Source: Channa striata (lineage: Eukaryota; Chordata; Actinopteri; Anabantiformes; Channidae). Taken from it: DNA of 64,000 bases. This document shows positions 1-13,271 of the stretch, piece by piece. The stretch lies in contig CM065183.1 of assembly GCA_033026295.1 (NCBI GenBank), forward strand, positions 2,790,001-2,854,000, read 5' to 3'. The notes beneath the pieces were generated by a model that had not been told where the DNA came from, ran no database searches, and saw only the letters and a program-made list of their open reading frames with translations. Every line of letters begins with the position of its first letter. Within the stretch, counting starts at the first letter, position 1. The position numbers and the translations under genes were made by a program.

Positions 1-1095
1 AGTTATATGTAATAATATAATAATGTTATTGACTGACTGTCAGTAAATCTAATGCTGGTTTTGCACAAAACCTCATACTGTTGTTCTCTTCGTTGCAACA
101 TCTTTCCTTTGAGGTGTAGTCCCGCTCCCTAACGTCACATAATGTCAAACACTCCCCTTCCGAGTCTAAATACTTTCCTGTCTTGAATGTCCAAGCTTTC
201 TCGCATTCCGTACTCTACCTCCTCTCCCCTGTTTCTCTTGATGCCCAAAGCTCCCTTCTGTCTGCTAAACATCGAATGGTGTTGGAGCCAGCTCAAAGCC
301 TTCCCCTATCCCACAGCCATCACAGCCACGGCTTCTACTCATGACTCCGCACTGTAGCACTTTCAGTTCAACCATGGCTCCATGTCACAGCCATCATCCT
401 GTTCAACGTTGTACCAATTAGCCAGATGCTACTTAGATATTCTATTCTCCCTTAAACACTTCTTTAATATCTTTTTTGAATATGTGATCCAGCTCGTAAA
501 ATGAACAATATATTTTTCCAAGCTTACTGATAACGCCCAACATTGAAACCATTGGCACCTGTAGAGGCATGGGACATTTTAGGCAGGAAGTCAAGTCAAT
601 TCTTGAAGATGGTGTTCAAAATGTAGGCAAAATGGGCAAGCATCTTCAAAATGTAGGCTCATGCTCATGCTCATGCTAAATCTACTGGCTATTACCAAAA
701 GGAATACAAGTAAAGGTTGGTCCATATCACAACCAACACCTTTAATGCACCTAGGAAGTGAAAGTCTGGTCTATTTGGTCCGATACCACAAAAGCACTAA
801 AAAAGGCTGGTTCTGGGGCTCCGTATTTGCTAACAATTCAGAGTGCCTATGCTGAACCTGGTGTTCTCCAAAAAATATCTACAAGGGGCATGTGACATCA
901 GAAGTGGACAAGAAAGTAGCCTGGTCAATGAATCACATTTTCTTTTAGATCCTGCTGGATGATGGTGGCATCTGGTCAGTTGGAAAACGGCCCTGGCCTT
1001 CTTGTTGATGTTATTTTGACATACACTGATAAGCCACAACATTAATAACACCAAGTTGGTTTTAAAATAAATAAATATAAAATTGGATTTCATAA

Positions 1096-1134
<39 letters not shown>

Positions 1135-3171
1135 TAATAAATGCTGATGTATTATGAGTTAACCCCCTGTCACCAAACAATGTGGTTAAACATTCATATT
1201 TACCAGCATTGATGATTGACCCTTATTTGGAGTTGCTGCAAATGTTTTGCCATAATGAATATAATCATTGTTGTTTAAACTATGTTGTTTTCTTATTAAA
1301 GTACTTTTACTTTTGTACTTGAAGTAAAATGTTGTTTATCTGCTTTTTTTACTTCTACCACCTCTGTACCTGCTCTATCTCATTTCACTGTGCAGACGGC
1401 TCAGACTGGCCACGCTGACAATTGTCCTCCTTGACAATTAATAATAATAATGTTGTGGCAGATCAATGTATACTAGCTACCTAAACACCAGACCCACTAG
1501 TCAGAATCCCCAAGGGAAGTGGTCTCTTTTAACAGGATAATAGACCCTAACACAGTGCAAAAGGTTGTGGTAGATTTTCATTGAATGGTTTGGAACCTAC
1601 ACCTGTGACGTTCAAGGATAAGCCTACCCACCAGCCCATATAAATCTGCACACAGTGGTATGGGACATACAAACGTATGGAGACTTCTGTTTGCATTGTA
1701 ACCGGAGCAGCTGAAATTTGAAAACAGGCAGGCTATCTGCCTCCAGCGATGTCTAAAAACGGCTCATACTTTATGACGCCTACACACAAGATCTGATGAT
1801 AGTTAATATTTTTCCCACGTTATCAGAAGTGTCAGATTGTTCGTAATTTCCTGTAGCTATAAAAGTCATTCGTAGTGATTTGATTCAAATGAATATTTTG
1901 TCTATTTTGTCTCCTTTAGGACATTGAGGGCCTGTAGGACATTTAGGATCATTCCAAATGTCTTTACTATTTTCTCCCAAATATTTAATTTACTGTAACA
2001 CATATTTCATATATTCCTTGTACAAAGGAGCTCTGCTCCTAACACTCAAACGCCCTTGTCTCGTCTGTGTTTGAGAGCTAATAATAAAAATGGTACTTGA
2101 CTTCTTTTATACCAGATCTATTAGGCTTGATAAACTTACAGATAAATATGTAGTACTTAAAGATGCCCTTTTTCAGCTTCTTCTGTAATTAAATCATTTG
2201 TTAAATTTATATTAGAGTGTGAAAGCAAATATCTCTGTGGCCTTATAATGAGTAAAAGCAATTCATTGTAATTTGTGACAGACTGATGTGTTATGCAACA
2301 AGTTGTAAACCAGATTTTTCATTACTAAACTTTTAAATTTAAAAATTTGACATGACGTAACAATATACTGGGATATTGGACTTTCATAAGAGTTACCATA
2401 CGTATTTTAGAACTAACTCTCTAAAAATAATTGTCAGCATATTGTTTTTAGTCTTTAGTTGGTATGATTCTTTGTATTTTGGAATGTGAATTTACACAAC
2501 AAATTCATGATCTTGATTTATCTGTAACATGTTGCCATGGGTACAATGTGTATATGAAGCAAAAAAAAGAATTATAGTTTAGCACAATTTGACTTGAAGT
2601 ATTTAATCTGTTGAAGAATTAGGTTTTCACTGGTGTCAAATATAGATACAAATAAACAGATTTTATGTTTATGCCTTTGCTCTGGACTCTCTATACTGTA
2701 TTAGAAGATACTGTACAACTCACCAACTTGTATTGGTGTTCTGTCATGTAATTTATATTGGTAAAAAAATCATAATTTATTATTTAGTTTTCCCAAGTAA
2801 CATTAACATTAGAAATTATGTCACATTATATAACCTGTCTCCACCAACCAGGCAGTGTCAAACATCTATCTTAGTACTTAGGTCTCGTAATTAGTTCTGG
2901 GTATCACAATTTAAATGTTTTAGTTACTGAGACCAAAGATGTTAGACAGTCATATTTTCTTTTCAGTTACTCTAACTTTTTGCATATGTCGTAGCCTCGA
3001 ATATTGAACCTATTTAACTTAGCATCTGCAAGTCTGCAAAGACCTGCTTGTCAGTGTAGTCGCATAATGTCATGACTTATGATAAAAGGTGATTAGTGGC
3101 AATGTCCTACTCTTAATTAAAATAATAGGGCAAAGTGAAATACACACATAGGAATTCATTCAAAAGTGCTG
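1..3171. other. Intron sequence, left edge
   Basis: AT-rich intron downstream of the SS3 microexon, with one AT microsatellite. I looked for the next LNS4 exon (expected to start KGPETL and contain LNDNEWH) on the minus strand and did not see it. Nothing else recognised. Confidence 0.7.
1099..1129. repeat. (AT)n microsatellite
   Basis: About 15 uninterrupted AT units followed by a short ACAC stretch. Confidence 0.98.
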
Positions 3172-3173
3172 TA

Positions 3174-4308
3174 CAGTTGCTTTACAAAGTATTCACACAC
3201 TTTAAGCATCAGTCTACGTGCTATAGCTCATACTTATACAGTGAAAACTTATCTGAAACCATTTTGCAAGCGTAAAAAAAATCTCTCATTTGTAAAAATA
3301 TTTAGACCATTTACTGTGTTACTGCTGTTTGTAGTCCAACTACAAACTGGTGTAGGTGTACCCACCTCCAGAACTTGAGTGGAGTCCACATGTGATACAT
3401 TGGATATAGTTTACAAAGGTGCACCCTGTGTATAAAGTACAATGTATGGAATAAAGTCCTTCGATTCATATTGTATGTCAGGACATAAACTTAACCACAT
3501 CCAAGAACCTCCTCAACAACCTTTTGTGGTCCAGAAAGATCTGTGCAAGGTCAGTGGCCTCAATAACTGTAAAATGGAAGAAATCTGAAACTACAAACAG
3601 TCTTATTAGATTTGCTCATCAGGGCCAAACAGTTTAAATTTACAAGAAGAGCTTTGGATGGTGAGTTTACCAATTATCTGTCAATTACCTCCATAAGACA
3701 GGTGCCAGCAAAGAACCAACGGAAAACATGAAGGGAGAGATATAGCAAATGTCTCCAGCTTGATCCAAACCTGGGTCTTCGTGTTGCATCTACTTTACCC
3801 ATTAGTGTTTGGCATTGCATGCCCTCTGCAGCCCTCCTGCATATATCTGTTCACTTCCCCGCACACAGTTGCCACTAACGAACACTTGTACTACTGTTGA
3901 ACACTATAAAGTCAAATAGGAGCATGGCTTGTTGTCACCGGGTATCACCAGCAGAGGACCTTCACATGTGGTCCTCCACAGAAAGCCTGTTCCATCCTCA
4001 AAAACCCCATGAAACATTTGTGGACAGAGCTTAAAATGGCTGTCCACAGATGTTTCACTCAAATCTGATCTTGAGTTAGTCACTTGTCCCCAGCAGGGAG
4101 AAACTACTAGAGCCTTCTCTAAGAATTCCTCCCTAAGACAGATTTCAGTGTTTGACTTTTAATAAATTTGCAAAAATAAACATTTTCCAAAAATATGTTT
4201 TCATTTTGTTAAAATGGGTTTTGCACGTAGATTAATAGGAAAATAACAGCAACTGGTTAGATTTGCAATTAAGGGGTGAAGGGCTGTGAATACTTTATAA
4301 AGCAACTG
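3174..4308. mobile_element. Tc1-like DNA transposon, complete ends, dead transposase
   Basis: Both ends carry the same inverted sequence: CAGTTGCTTTACAAAGTATT on the left and, read inward from the right, the same with one change (TTATAAAG). TA dinucleotides flank both sides (3172-3173 and 4309-4310), as expected of Tc1/mariner target-site duplication. Length is 1135 bp. The interior has no long reading frame. A plus-strand stretch at 4009-4050 (TGGACAGAGCTTAAAATGGC and following) resembles the 'DLKMAVHRR' region near the 3' end of fish Tc1 transposase but contains a stop. The AATAAATTTGCAAAAAT stretch just inside the right end is typical of fish Tc1 elements. It is an old inactive copy in the intron after the SS3 microexon. 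Confidence 0.8.
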
Positions 4309-4589
4309 TATTTTACAGCAGACACGCGACCAGAAAATAAAGTTTTTGATTTAACGTCAGGTTAAAATATACACTGTATGTCTAACAATTAAAACAATTC
4401 AGCACTCATTTCTTTTGGTTTCCATTAAATTATACGGTAGTTAAAGAAACTGAGCAAACTCATCCTCCGCCTAATAAGATTAACAAAGGGTGGAGGGTGG
4501 TGCTTCACTTGCATTTAAAGAAAAAGCAGTTTGTAAAAAAAACATAACATCAACATAGAAAGCAAAATGAAACTTGAGTGTTAACTTAC

Positions 4590-4616
4590 TGGAGTTACAG
4601 TTTATCCTGATACAGT
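4590..4616 (-). CDS. nrxn3: nrxn3 splice-site-3 (SS3) cassette microexon, 27 nt
   Basis: This 27-nt exon has a strong acceptor (TTCTTCCCCATCTAG) and a near-consensus donor (A then GTAAGT). With the single base left by the upstream exon it reads DCIRINCNS and leaves one base of the following serine codon. DCIRINCNSS is the known SS3 insert of LNS4 in vertebrate neurexins. Inclusion or skipping keeps frame; skipping would join VNL to a glycine codon, as in SS3-minus isoforms. It adds two cysteines to the LNS4 loop. The next constitutive exon (expected to begin KGPETL) was not seen between 1 and 4589, so it should lie beyond the left edge. Confidence 0.93.
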
Positions 4617-6439
4617 CTAGATGGGGAAGAATAAATGACAGATGAAATTGCATCCTTCAAGGTTACTGCTGCAGACATCCAAAAACAAAAAGTCCACCCT
4701 TCCGGGGACGTACACATGCATGAAGGCAGCCATTTTATTCCTTTGCTATATTAACTTAATGCCAAATCGGCATGAAACACATGATGGATTGACATTAAAC
4801 AAAATAATACGTAGATGTATTTATAAGGTGTCTGTGCTAGCTGCTTTTCTAGTTTGTGTTTTGTTAGCCAAAGGTCGAATGTGTTAAGTGTTTAGGAAAA
4901 GTTATTACAGTAAAATGGCCACTTTTGTACCAGCTACATTAGTTTTCCAACCCAGCACTGACTAATTGACTTTGACCAAATATTGGAATTAGAAAAGTCA
5001 AAGTCTCTGGCTGCAAAGCCTCTGCACCAAGTTGATTAAAGATCAGTGATAAAGATCTTTGAGTGTTTGAGAAATACAGACAGATTTAATACATTTGGAT
5101 ATAAGATATTAGTGTGATAAAGAATCAATATCTGAAAAATGTGCCACAGAGGCCAGCTACAAAGACAGCGAGGGTTGGTCACCATGTGTCTGGTGGTTTC
5201 ATGTGTCGTCAACCGCAACAGAAAAGTGGGAGCAAACAGCCACGATCCAATCAGCACCAGCACCGTGCAGAGGCACAGGAACCCCAACCACTGGACCCGG
5301 AGAAACATTCTGCTCCTGCGTTTGAGTCTAAGCTACATCCGAAGCTAGATCTAGTTCTACACTTTATGTATATTGTGAAAATAGAAAACACGGGGATGAG
5401 ACATGATCACTGTTCTCTTAGAGCTTCAAACGTTGTGTCTGAAATCTACAGTATGACTTAAATTAATTAGTGTAAACATTTTTTGAATTTGTCTAAATGT
5501 AGCTTGAAAAACAGCTAACATCTGCCTTCTTTACTTATGATGGTGTAACATATGTATATAAGATATGAATATTGGGCATGTGACAAAATTTTAGTATGGT
5601 ATTTTTTAAATATTGTCTTGTGTGTTTGATAGTATTCGGGGTTGCAGCCATCTGTAGGTTTTGCTGGGCTCTGTTCTCGGGCTGTTCACCTGACGGGCCG
5701 CAGGCTTAAGGCCTTTGAAGGGGTGAATACCATCTTTTGACAAAGCATGATGGGAAATGGAGTTGACAGGTAAACATAAAATGGAAACACTGAAAATAAG
5801 CATAGACTTAAGACACAATCATCAGCAAAAAATAACCACAGAGATAAACAGGAAGGTGACAGAGAAATTACTTAATGTCAGCCAGACAAAAATTAGATCA
5901 GTAAGAAAGACAAAAAAATATTTCTATCAGACAATATCCTAAAAATGACAACAGAAGTCTAAACACGTTTTGTTATTTAAAAAAAACAGAGACTTCATAA
6001 TAGATTCAGAATCAACGTGTATACTGACTGTCTCGAAACCTTGCAAACAGGAATATGAATATGACTAAGGCTTGCCTGTTTTAAATATGGGAAAAATATG
6101 TCTGTCACTGAAATAATCATGAAATGTCATGATTTTGCAAAAGTTGTAATGTTAAAAAAAGGTTTTATATATATATACTGTATATATGTTGCAAATATTT
6201 GTCCTGAGCGAGAAGACTATTGTTATTTGTGTTTGCAACTCCTTTAACATCCATGCAAAAAAGATAAACACTGGATAATCTACATTCTATAGACCTTTCA
6301 GGGCACATAGTGAGGAATAACTGATGAAAAGACAAAAAGATAGAGCATGGGAGGAGGGACGGGTCACCGCTCAAAGGCGAACCGTCTCATGGTGAGGTGT
6401 GAAGGCAGATGGGTGGGGTGGTGGGGGGGCATACGATAC
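4617..6439 (-). other. Intron between LNS4 exon and SS3 microexon
   Basis: A 1.8-kb intron with GT donor at 6439 and AG acceptor at 4617. It contains short open frames without family resemblance and a TATATA tract near 6165-6187. Nothing else seen. Confidence 0.85.
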
Positions 6440-6643
6440 CTAGGTTGACCGTCAGTTTGACGCGGCCCCCGTCCAACTCCAGCCTGAGAGTGTCTGCTGA
6501 GTCTCGGGAGGTGGTGGCCATGAGGAGGCCGTAGGCCCGCTGGGAGCGAAAACGGAGGGAGACGTCCTCCGCCTCGGTATGCATGATGTTTGGCATCACC
6601 ACTTTCATGTACATGCTGCCGTCGTACGAGAGAATGGAGGCCT
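6440..6643 (-). CDS. nrxn3: nrxn3 exon, start of LNS4
   Basis: This 204-nt exon has acceptor TTGTCACAG and donor GTATCG. Its first two bases complete the Glu codon split after CER at the end of EGF2. It reads EASILSYDGSMYMKVVMP, NIMHTEAEDVSLRFRSQRAY, GLLMATTSRDSADTLRLEL, DGGRVKLTVNL and leaves one base of the next codon. This is the N-terminal half of LNS4. GSMYMK and LELDGGRVKL are NRXN3-type residues; remembered NRXN1 has GSMFMK and LELDAGRVKL. The exon stops exactly at canonical splice site 3: the next piece is either the 27-nt cassette at 4616-4590 or, if skipped, an exon left of the window. The frame is intact. Confidence 0.95.
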
Positions 6644-9600
6644 CTGTGACAAAGGCAGGAGCGGAGAGAGCTGTTAGCCGAATTTCGTTTCGGGCTGGAG
6701 TGAAGTTGCGTTGGTCATGCTCCTGGGCTGGCAATGCCAGTGTTGTGCCACCACCACAGTTGGCAAAAGTACACAAAAGTTCTATAGCCAAATAAATGTT
6801 CAGATACTTAAAAGATACACATACGGTTCATTTCTTATCTATGACTCCTTCTTCTTTCACTTCTTTTGATAGTCCATGGCAGCACTTAAAAATAGTGACT
6901 TTATGTTCAATTCATATTTTGTTGCTTCAGTTTTCTGTTTATAAGGTCAAGACTAGAAATTAGCTTCTGTCCGGCATTTTTGTGCAGTGTACATGATGAG
7001 CAGGTTATGTTGTACACCCCTACTGCCCCTGTCCCCCATCAGCAGTCTGCCGTCTCTTCTTAGACAATCAGCTTGAAACGCGAATCGACCACCGTTAGAA
7101 CGCGTTCAGCGTTCTCGGTGCACTGTAGGGCCTCAGCGGCACAGCGAGTGAGCTACTATTACACAAGGTTTCCTCCACTGCCAACAACTGTTATTCCCTG
7201 CCAAAACGTAAAGTCATACAGTGTGTGCCTCAATTATTTGGCTCCAGCCGTTGTGGATTAGCCATCCCACGTTGCTCTTTTTAGTCCATCTGACAAAAAC
7301 CTGTCGACACACTCCCCCGTGTTTTCGATTGGCTTTTTACACCACGCTGTGGCTTTTTGTGGATTCTGCCCTCAAGGTGATATATGGTGTTGTCAAAAAC
7401 ATGTGGATATGTTGACAGTGGTGAGTGTGTGCTCAAACTCACACATGCCGCACACACACAAAGAACACACAATGTGTGTGTGCGTTTCTGTGTGCATCAG
7501 TGTGAGTCTAACATGCAGTTGTGCTGTGAATGAAATCTTAACAACTGCATCCATCTCTCTATGACAGCTGAGCAAACTCTATCCACTGGTATGGAGCTTT
7601 GGATGCAGTTGAGAACTCAGGAAAATGCCATGTGGACCATGACTTGTGATTGTATGTTCTTTGTTCTGTCCCCTACTATTGAATTAATTGTTATCACCAT
7701 TGAGTTCATTCACATGCACTTAAGTAGCCACATTACAGTCGGCTTTCGCTGGAAATCTGATTTCTTAAGTGTTGTGTATACGGGAAAGCTGGTTTCTAAA
7801 ATCGTGGGTAGGGGATTAGAGAAACCTGGTTAAATTTCACACAGCTGAGTCAAAAAAATAAATGAAAGTAAAGATCCTTACCTAGTTAACGACAAAAAAA
7901 TCACAAACTGCGACACGGACACACACACACAGGCACACACACTTTGTGTGTACTTTATGCCTTTTACAGAGCCTAAACAACTAAAAGAGCCGTTTTCTGA
8001 CACATATCCAACAACAGTTCTTGTCATTTGACTCCCATCGTGCAGCAGTTTTAGGAACCGTAGCCATGTTTTAATGCCTGCTGCCAAAAGTTTCCATTTT
8101 CAAAACATGCTTGCCTTTTATAGAACTTTTATAGAATCTTGCTTATATGTGGATGCTCTTAACAAATAATCATGTTTCTTTTTTAAGAATTTGCTGCACT
8201 CATCTATGCATTATTTACATGGCCAGTTGGCATTGACAGCTTAGTTAGATGTAAACAATATGGACTTTGAGAAATACAAATATATAATTAACAAGAATAA
8301 GTTGTTGCTGTGGACAGTAGGATGAATGAAATATCATGTGGACATATAGTTGCTGGGTTGTGTAACTGGTATGTAATAAGCCAGGTTTTTACGCGGAATC
8401 ATGCATGCAGTATCTTCTATTAGATCTGTTAGATCTGTACATATAATTATGAGTTTTCAAATACTTTTCTGGTCTATATACTTTAATATACATTCTTTAA
8501 AAAAGAGAAGCATTTCCTTGAATGTTTTGTCTGGAAAGGTGCTTACAGACCGCAGCAGTCGCTAGATTAAAACTTTATTCCTCACTGCAGAGAAACAAAG
8601 CACAAACAGCAGACGTCTTTGCTTCAGTGAAACCATAACCATCGTTAAGGAAGCCCACAAAAAATATCTCAAAACACCACAGGTTAGCAACGTTTATCAC
8701 TGATCTTCTCCCATCTATGGCTAGACTCATCCAGTGTTGAACAGTACTGCTAGTTGCTGTTACTTTGCACTCCACTGGCATCAATCAAATGTGCTTATTT
8801 GTCCTGTCACAATAATTTAATATGATAAATGAACCGATAATATGCTGAGAAATGATGTGTCCTCTAAATGTCCTTTGTACAGTTTGGCTGCATGACTAGA
8901 AAAGCTGAAGTTATAGCAAACGGCCACAGAGTGGAGACACAGCCTGTGCGTCTGCTGCACATTCAGGAGGCAGTAAAGTAGAAAGGGAAGGTGGGTCCAG
9001 GAGACCAAAAAATGACGGGATCAAGAGCAGGCAAATTAGACAGAGCCAAGAAAAGAAAAAATGTAAAAACAGGATATAACTGGAGCAGAGAGAATAGTCA
9101 GTGGATATTATGTCTACTGTAATATTTTTTGCATTCTATTTTACAGTAAGTACTTTAATCATCTCAAGATTATTTATTATATATGTTACTGTGGCAGTAA
9201 AACATACATGCATAAGAGTTGGTTTATTTTTGCTCATTTCACCAAATGTATCAACACAGTAAGTTAATGAACCAATGCTGGACATTCTAAATTATGAACT
9301 TTTGTAGCTGAAGGCTTCGTGTTTTAGAAACATGATCCATTTCACATAGTGTGCTGTGCCCAAAAAACAGTACCAAAAACAAGCAAACATATTGGTACAT
9401 GTCCGGTCCAGACCCAGAGGGGAAATAGAATCAAACTTCTCAGCACTATCACTGGGAAAACGCTGTGTCCAGTCCGCCGGCCACTCCTTCCTGTTGGTTT
9501 TATGAAAGAATGTGAGAGGCTCCATGCTCAACTGCACATAAGATGAATGGCCATCGCAGCGATACCTGTGACTGGTGTCTCATTGGCAAGGTTTCAGATG

Positions 9601-10000
9601 ACAACATACATAATTTAAATAGTAATTATAGCTCTGAGTTGATATTTCAGATTGAAAATTTGACATTTTACGTTTCTTGATCTAAATGTGTATGTGTGTG
9701 GATGTACACCATTTTAAATGGCTGACTGCCACATTAAAACCACCTGCAAAAGAATAAATCATATTTTTGCAGCTCTTAGAAGTTTTTAAACACTCTTTGG
9801 CTGAATCACATAAAGCCTTACAGAGAAGATCAGGACAAACTGTTGTAATAAACTTGTGATACTTGGTTCTGGTCCTCAGCTCCATTAGTGCTGTGGCAAA
9901 TAGATTAAATTCAGAGCCAAAGACAAATGGCCGCATGTAAAACACTGCCACAGTAAACTGGGTAGACAGCACTATGCCAAAGTATAATGTCTGCTAATTT

Positions 10001-10002
<2 letters not shown>

Positions 10003-10049
<47 letters not shown>
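10003..10049. repeat. (AC)n microsatellite
   Basis: About 23 AC units without interruption, the longest in the window, in the intron between EGF2 and LNS4 exons. Confidence 0.98.
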
Positions 10050-10051
<2 letters not shown>

Positions 10052-12050
10052 CACACGCTTTTACAGCCCCCAGAATGAGGACATTCATTGACATTATGTA
10101 TTAAATGTCTATTCTAAAGCAAAAATCACCTTTCGATTCTTGAACAGCCCTTTGAGAGGGTGTGAGAGAGTGAGGATTCATACTCACTTTGTCAAATCCT
10201 CACTCTTGCAGTGTAAAAGGATGTTCGCACTTTACCTCTGGTCACACTCTGTGTTGCACTTGACTTCCGATAAATATATTTAAAAAACATATAAAAGTGC
10301 ATTCCTTTTCAGTGGAGATCAAAAGCCAATAATGGCACAGCACTATTACTGTATTAAGATCTATAATAAAAGTCCATCACCATCCTATTGCAATCTCAAA
10401 TGGGACAATGAGGGACACGGTGCAGGTGTACTGTTTCATTTTGTAGCAGCGGCCATCATTTAGCCACATACTGTTGTACAGCATGTTTGAACTTATAGTC
10501 TGGAGACTCCTAACCCCCGAGTACAAATTGCTCTTTGGAGTCACCGTGCTGGCTTGCCTCTTGAAGTGGGATTAGACCCCGTGTATTCATCAGAAAGATG
10601 ATAGCGTTGTCCACACCAGTGTATGCTTACGAAAGAGAATCCCCTTACTAGGGTCCAGACCTCGGGCGCTACAGGACCAACCTCCTCTATATCACAGCTA
10701 CTAGAAATATGAAGAAAATGAAGCACCTAAGATGAGTAAGATGCAATTGATCTTGTCTCATGCTTCTGCTTTGTTAGCTTTGAAAGTTCCCTTCTTCCTG
10801 ATTAGTAGCCTTTAAATATGATCAGAATTCTGTCTGCTCTTATTCTGACTCTTTATCCTAAACAGTAAATATGCTGTGAACACCTTAGGGCCACACACTA
10901 AGCAAGCAGTCAGCAATTAACCAATGTCTGGCCACGTGTGGGCATCTGCAGACCCATGTTGGCGACATTTCAGCTGCTTTGATATGTGGAATCGGCGGCA
11001 GATGCTGTCTGTAAAAAATATCACTATCCTTGGCTGCTAACTTGAATTGGTGTACTAGAACAGAAACAAAACACAAAGTCAAGCGGGTACACGAGGAAGG
11101 CTCTTCTCATTTTTCATCTTTATCTGTTCTAGCCAGTCCAACGCTCGAATATTTCCAAAATGGTGCGATATGGTATAAAGAATTATTTCCTCTTTCACAG
11201 GAACAGCGCGTACAGCTGTAGTCTTTAGAATTTGTTCAAGTGCCCCGTTTTGGCTAAGACGAAGGTACTGCACGGTGAGCCAACACAAAAGTTGTGTCCT
11301 TTGTCACAGCTGGCTCTTTGACGTCCTGTTGGCGATTCTCTGCCCCTAGCGGGTGTGGCGGATCGTTTACCTTTAGTCACTCCGCAAGAACTTTTATCCA
11401 AAGGAGTGAACAGGCGCACAAAGGCCAGCGAGAAAAACGTTAGCACGGTCCTTTGAAAACAAATCCTTCAGTTTCATGGGTTGTATGTGCAAGACAGGAC
11501 ACAGGAAACAGAGTGCACCAGGTGACAGGGATTGTAGGGTGGTGCTGCTGAGTTTACCCTAGTTCAGAGTCATATCTTTGAACCGGAAATGGGCGGCACT
11601 GAGGTCGCAGTGATGTGACATCCCGTCTGGCTGATCAAAGATAAGATTTGCTGGATTATAGATCATCTGGCTTGATTGTGCCTGTCAGCAGGGCGTTACA
11701 ACGATCGAGACGGGCCCGTCACATTAATGTGTGTTGTGTACACAGAACGATAGGGTCTGATCTTTCTGTTGTGGAGGACAAATCTGCATGCCTGAGAGAC
11801 GGAGGAGGTGTGGTCAGTAAAGCTTACGGAAGTTGGTGGTCAAAAGTGCCAGCTGTAACTCACACAAAAGCACGTTAAGTGAGTTATGTCACAATGCTGT
11901 TGCATATGTGAACAGCTGTGGGAGCTCGATGCACTGATTAGTCACGCCAACATTAACACTTTAACGTACAGAACAACTGCATTAGTGACAGCTCTGTCTT
12001 ACTACTGTACACCTACAATGTCTATGAGGAAAACGCAGCCAGGGAGAATG

Positions 12051-12052
<2 letters not shown>

Positions 12053-12092
<40 letters not shown>
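12053..12092. repeat. (GT)n microsatellite
   Basis: About 20 GT units, about 800 bases past the donor of the LNS3/EGF2 exon in transcription order. Confidence 0.98.
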
Positions 12093-12093
<1 letters not shown>

Positions 12094-12889
12094 CTCCTGT
12101 GGGCTGCTTGGCTGCCAGTACAAGATAATGGATTTGGACAACTCACAAGTAAGGAAAAAACTAGTTGTCGCTGTCTAAAACATGCTCACTCTCTGATTTA
12201 TCCTGATCCCTTCGAGTAACTTGGTGCCCCGATTTTTGGGTTAGACATATTTTATCATAAAATGATGGAAGGTACAATATTACTTCTTAGGAACAACTTG
12301 AATATATTTTAAAAACTACCTACATTACATCAGATTTTTATGAGGCTTTCCTTATACCCACCGTTATGAGCTACATTGGAAGATCATCTAGGATTAATAC
12401 ACTCTTGTATACTTGTCACTTATTGTTTATATTGGTTTGGAAAATGATGTCCCTTTAGTGATATCACACATTGTATGAACGTTTTTTTGGAGTATGAAGT
12501 TACTTCTTATATGAATGATGGCCAAACCAACAGACTGTAGGTTTGTAATATTAAATTTCCCTATAAAATTGAACCTTGATGCAAGTTGTATTTAAGTATC
12601 CATACTGTAGGAGGTACGTACAATCTCACAAGAACTGGCAACGTTGCTATATGAGTCAAATCAAAGGTAGATTTCCACTAACTCAGCTCCACCTAATAAG
12701 TCTCTAGGAAGTGATTCCCTAATTGTGAACCTTGCATACAGAGCCAGCAATCAAGACTTCCTTCTTGATATCTGTGTCCCTCTTGCTGCTCCAGTACTTC
12801 GTAACAGCCCTGCCTCCCGCTTTAACACAGTGTGTGTGTGTTCTAAGGGATGTGGGAGAGAACAAAGCTGTCCAAACAAAGACAGTTAC

Positions 12890-13271
12890 CTCGTTCACAG
12901 GTGCGTGACCAGTAGCCAGTACTGGTGCAGTCGCAGATGAATCGATTCCAGCCCTCTTTGCAGACACCGCGATTCTTGCATGGAGAGCTCTCGCACTGCT
13001 TCCCCTGTTGTTTGTGGCATGAGGGTTTGATGCCAGCCCCATTTTGTGCCTCGGCAATCTGACGGATGTCTTTGCTTCGACCATCAATGAAAAGGTCACG
13101 GATACAGCCCACGTAGCCATAGTTGAGCATTGCAGTCCAGAGCTCAGTGGGCAGGATGAGGTTGGTGCGGTCAGTGGGAAGCCCCCAAGTACATGTCGCC
13201 CTCTAGGTCCAGAATCTCACTCTCACCACTGGCTGTAAATGGGGTCCTTCTGCTATTTACAGAGATGGTGC
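12890..13271 (-). CDS. nrxn3: nrxn3 exon, end of LNS3 and second EGF-like domain, with an apparent frameshift
   Basis: This exon of 382 nt has acceptor CCACCACAG and donor GTAACT. The first part reads [17 protein letters not shown] then [12 protein letters not shown]. The frame then breaks in a five-base C run on the plus strand (13182-13186). In the next frame it resumes [38 protein letters not shown], then the EGF domain with [19 protein letters not shown] and [16 protein letters not shown]. Flanking phases demand a length divisible by three, but 382 leaves remainder 1, so two bases are missing or one is extra. Splice sites and the sequence on both sides look normal. A consensus error in a homopolymer is the simplest reason; a real mutation would cut the protein within LNS3. 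The EGF cysteines are all present. NRXN3-like residues are FICDCT and GYW. Confidence 0.9.

Larger units (their letters stand above)
6644..12889 (-). other. Intron between EGF2 and LNS4 exons
   Basis: A 6.2-kb intron with two long dinucleotide repeats (10003-10049, 12053-12092) and shorter TG/CA-rich patches near 7440-7510 and 7920-7955. No exon or mobile element recognised. Confidence 0.85.

Noticed and set aside
5036..5461. Open frames of 90 and 115 codons on opposite strands
   Set aside because: They overlap each other, match nothing known to me and lie in the intron between LNS4 and SS3 exons.
6120..6190. TATATA-rich stretch as a TATA-type promoter
   Set aside because: It is a simple AT repeat inside an intron with no transcribed feature after it.
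10003..12092. Regular repeat arrays considered as CRISPR-like
   Set aside because: They are plain dinucleotide microsatellites without spacers, in vertebrate DNA.
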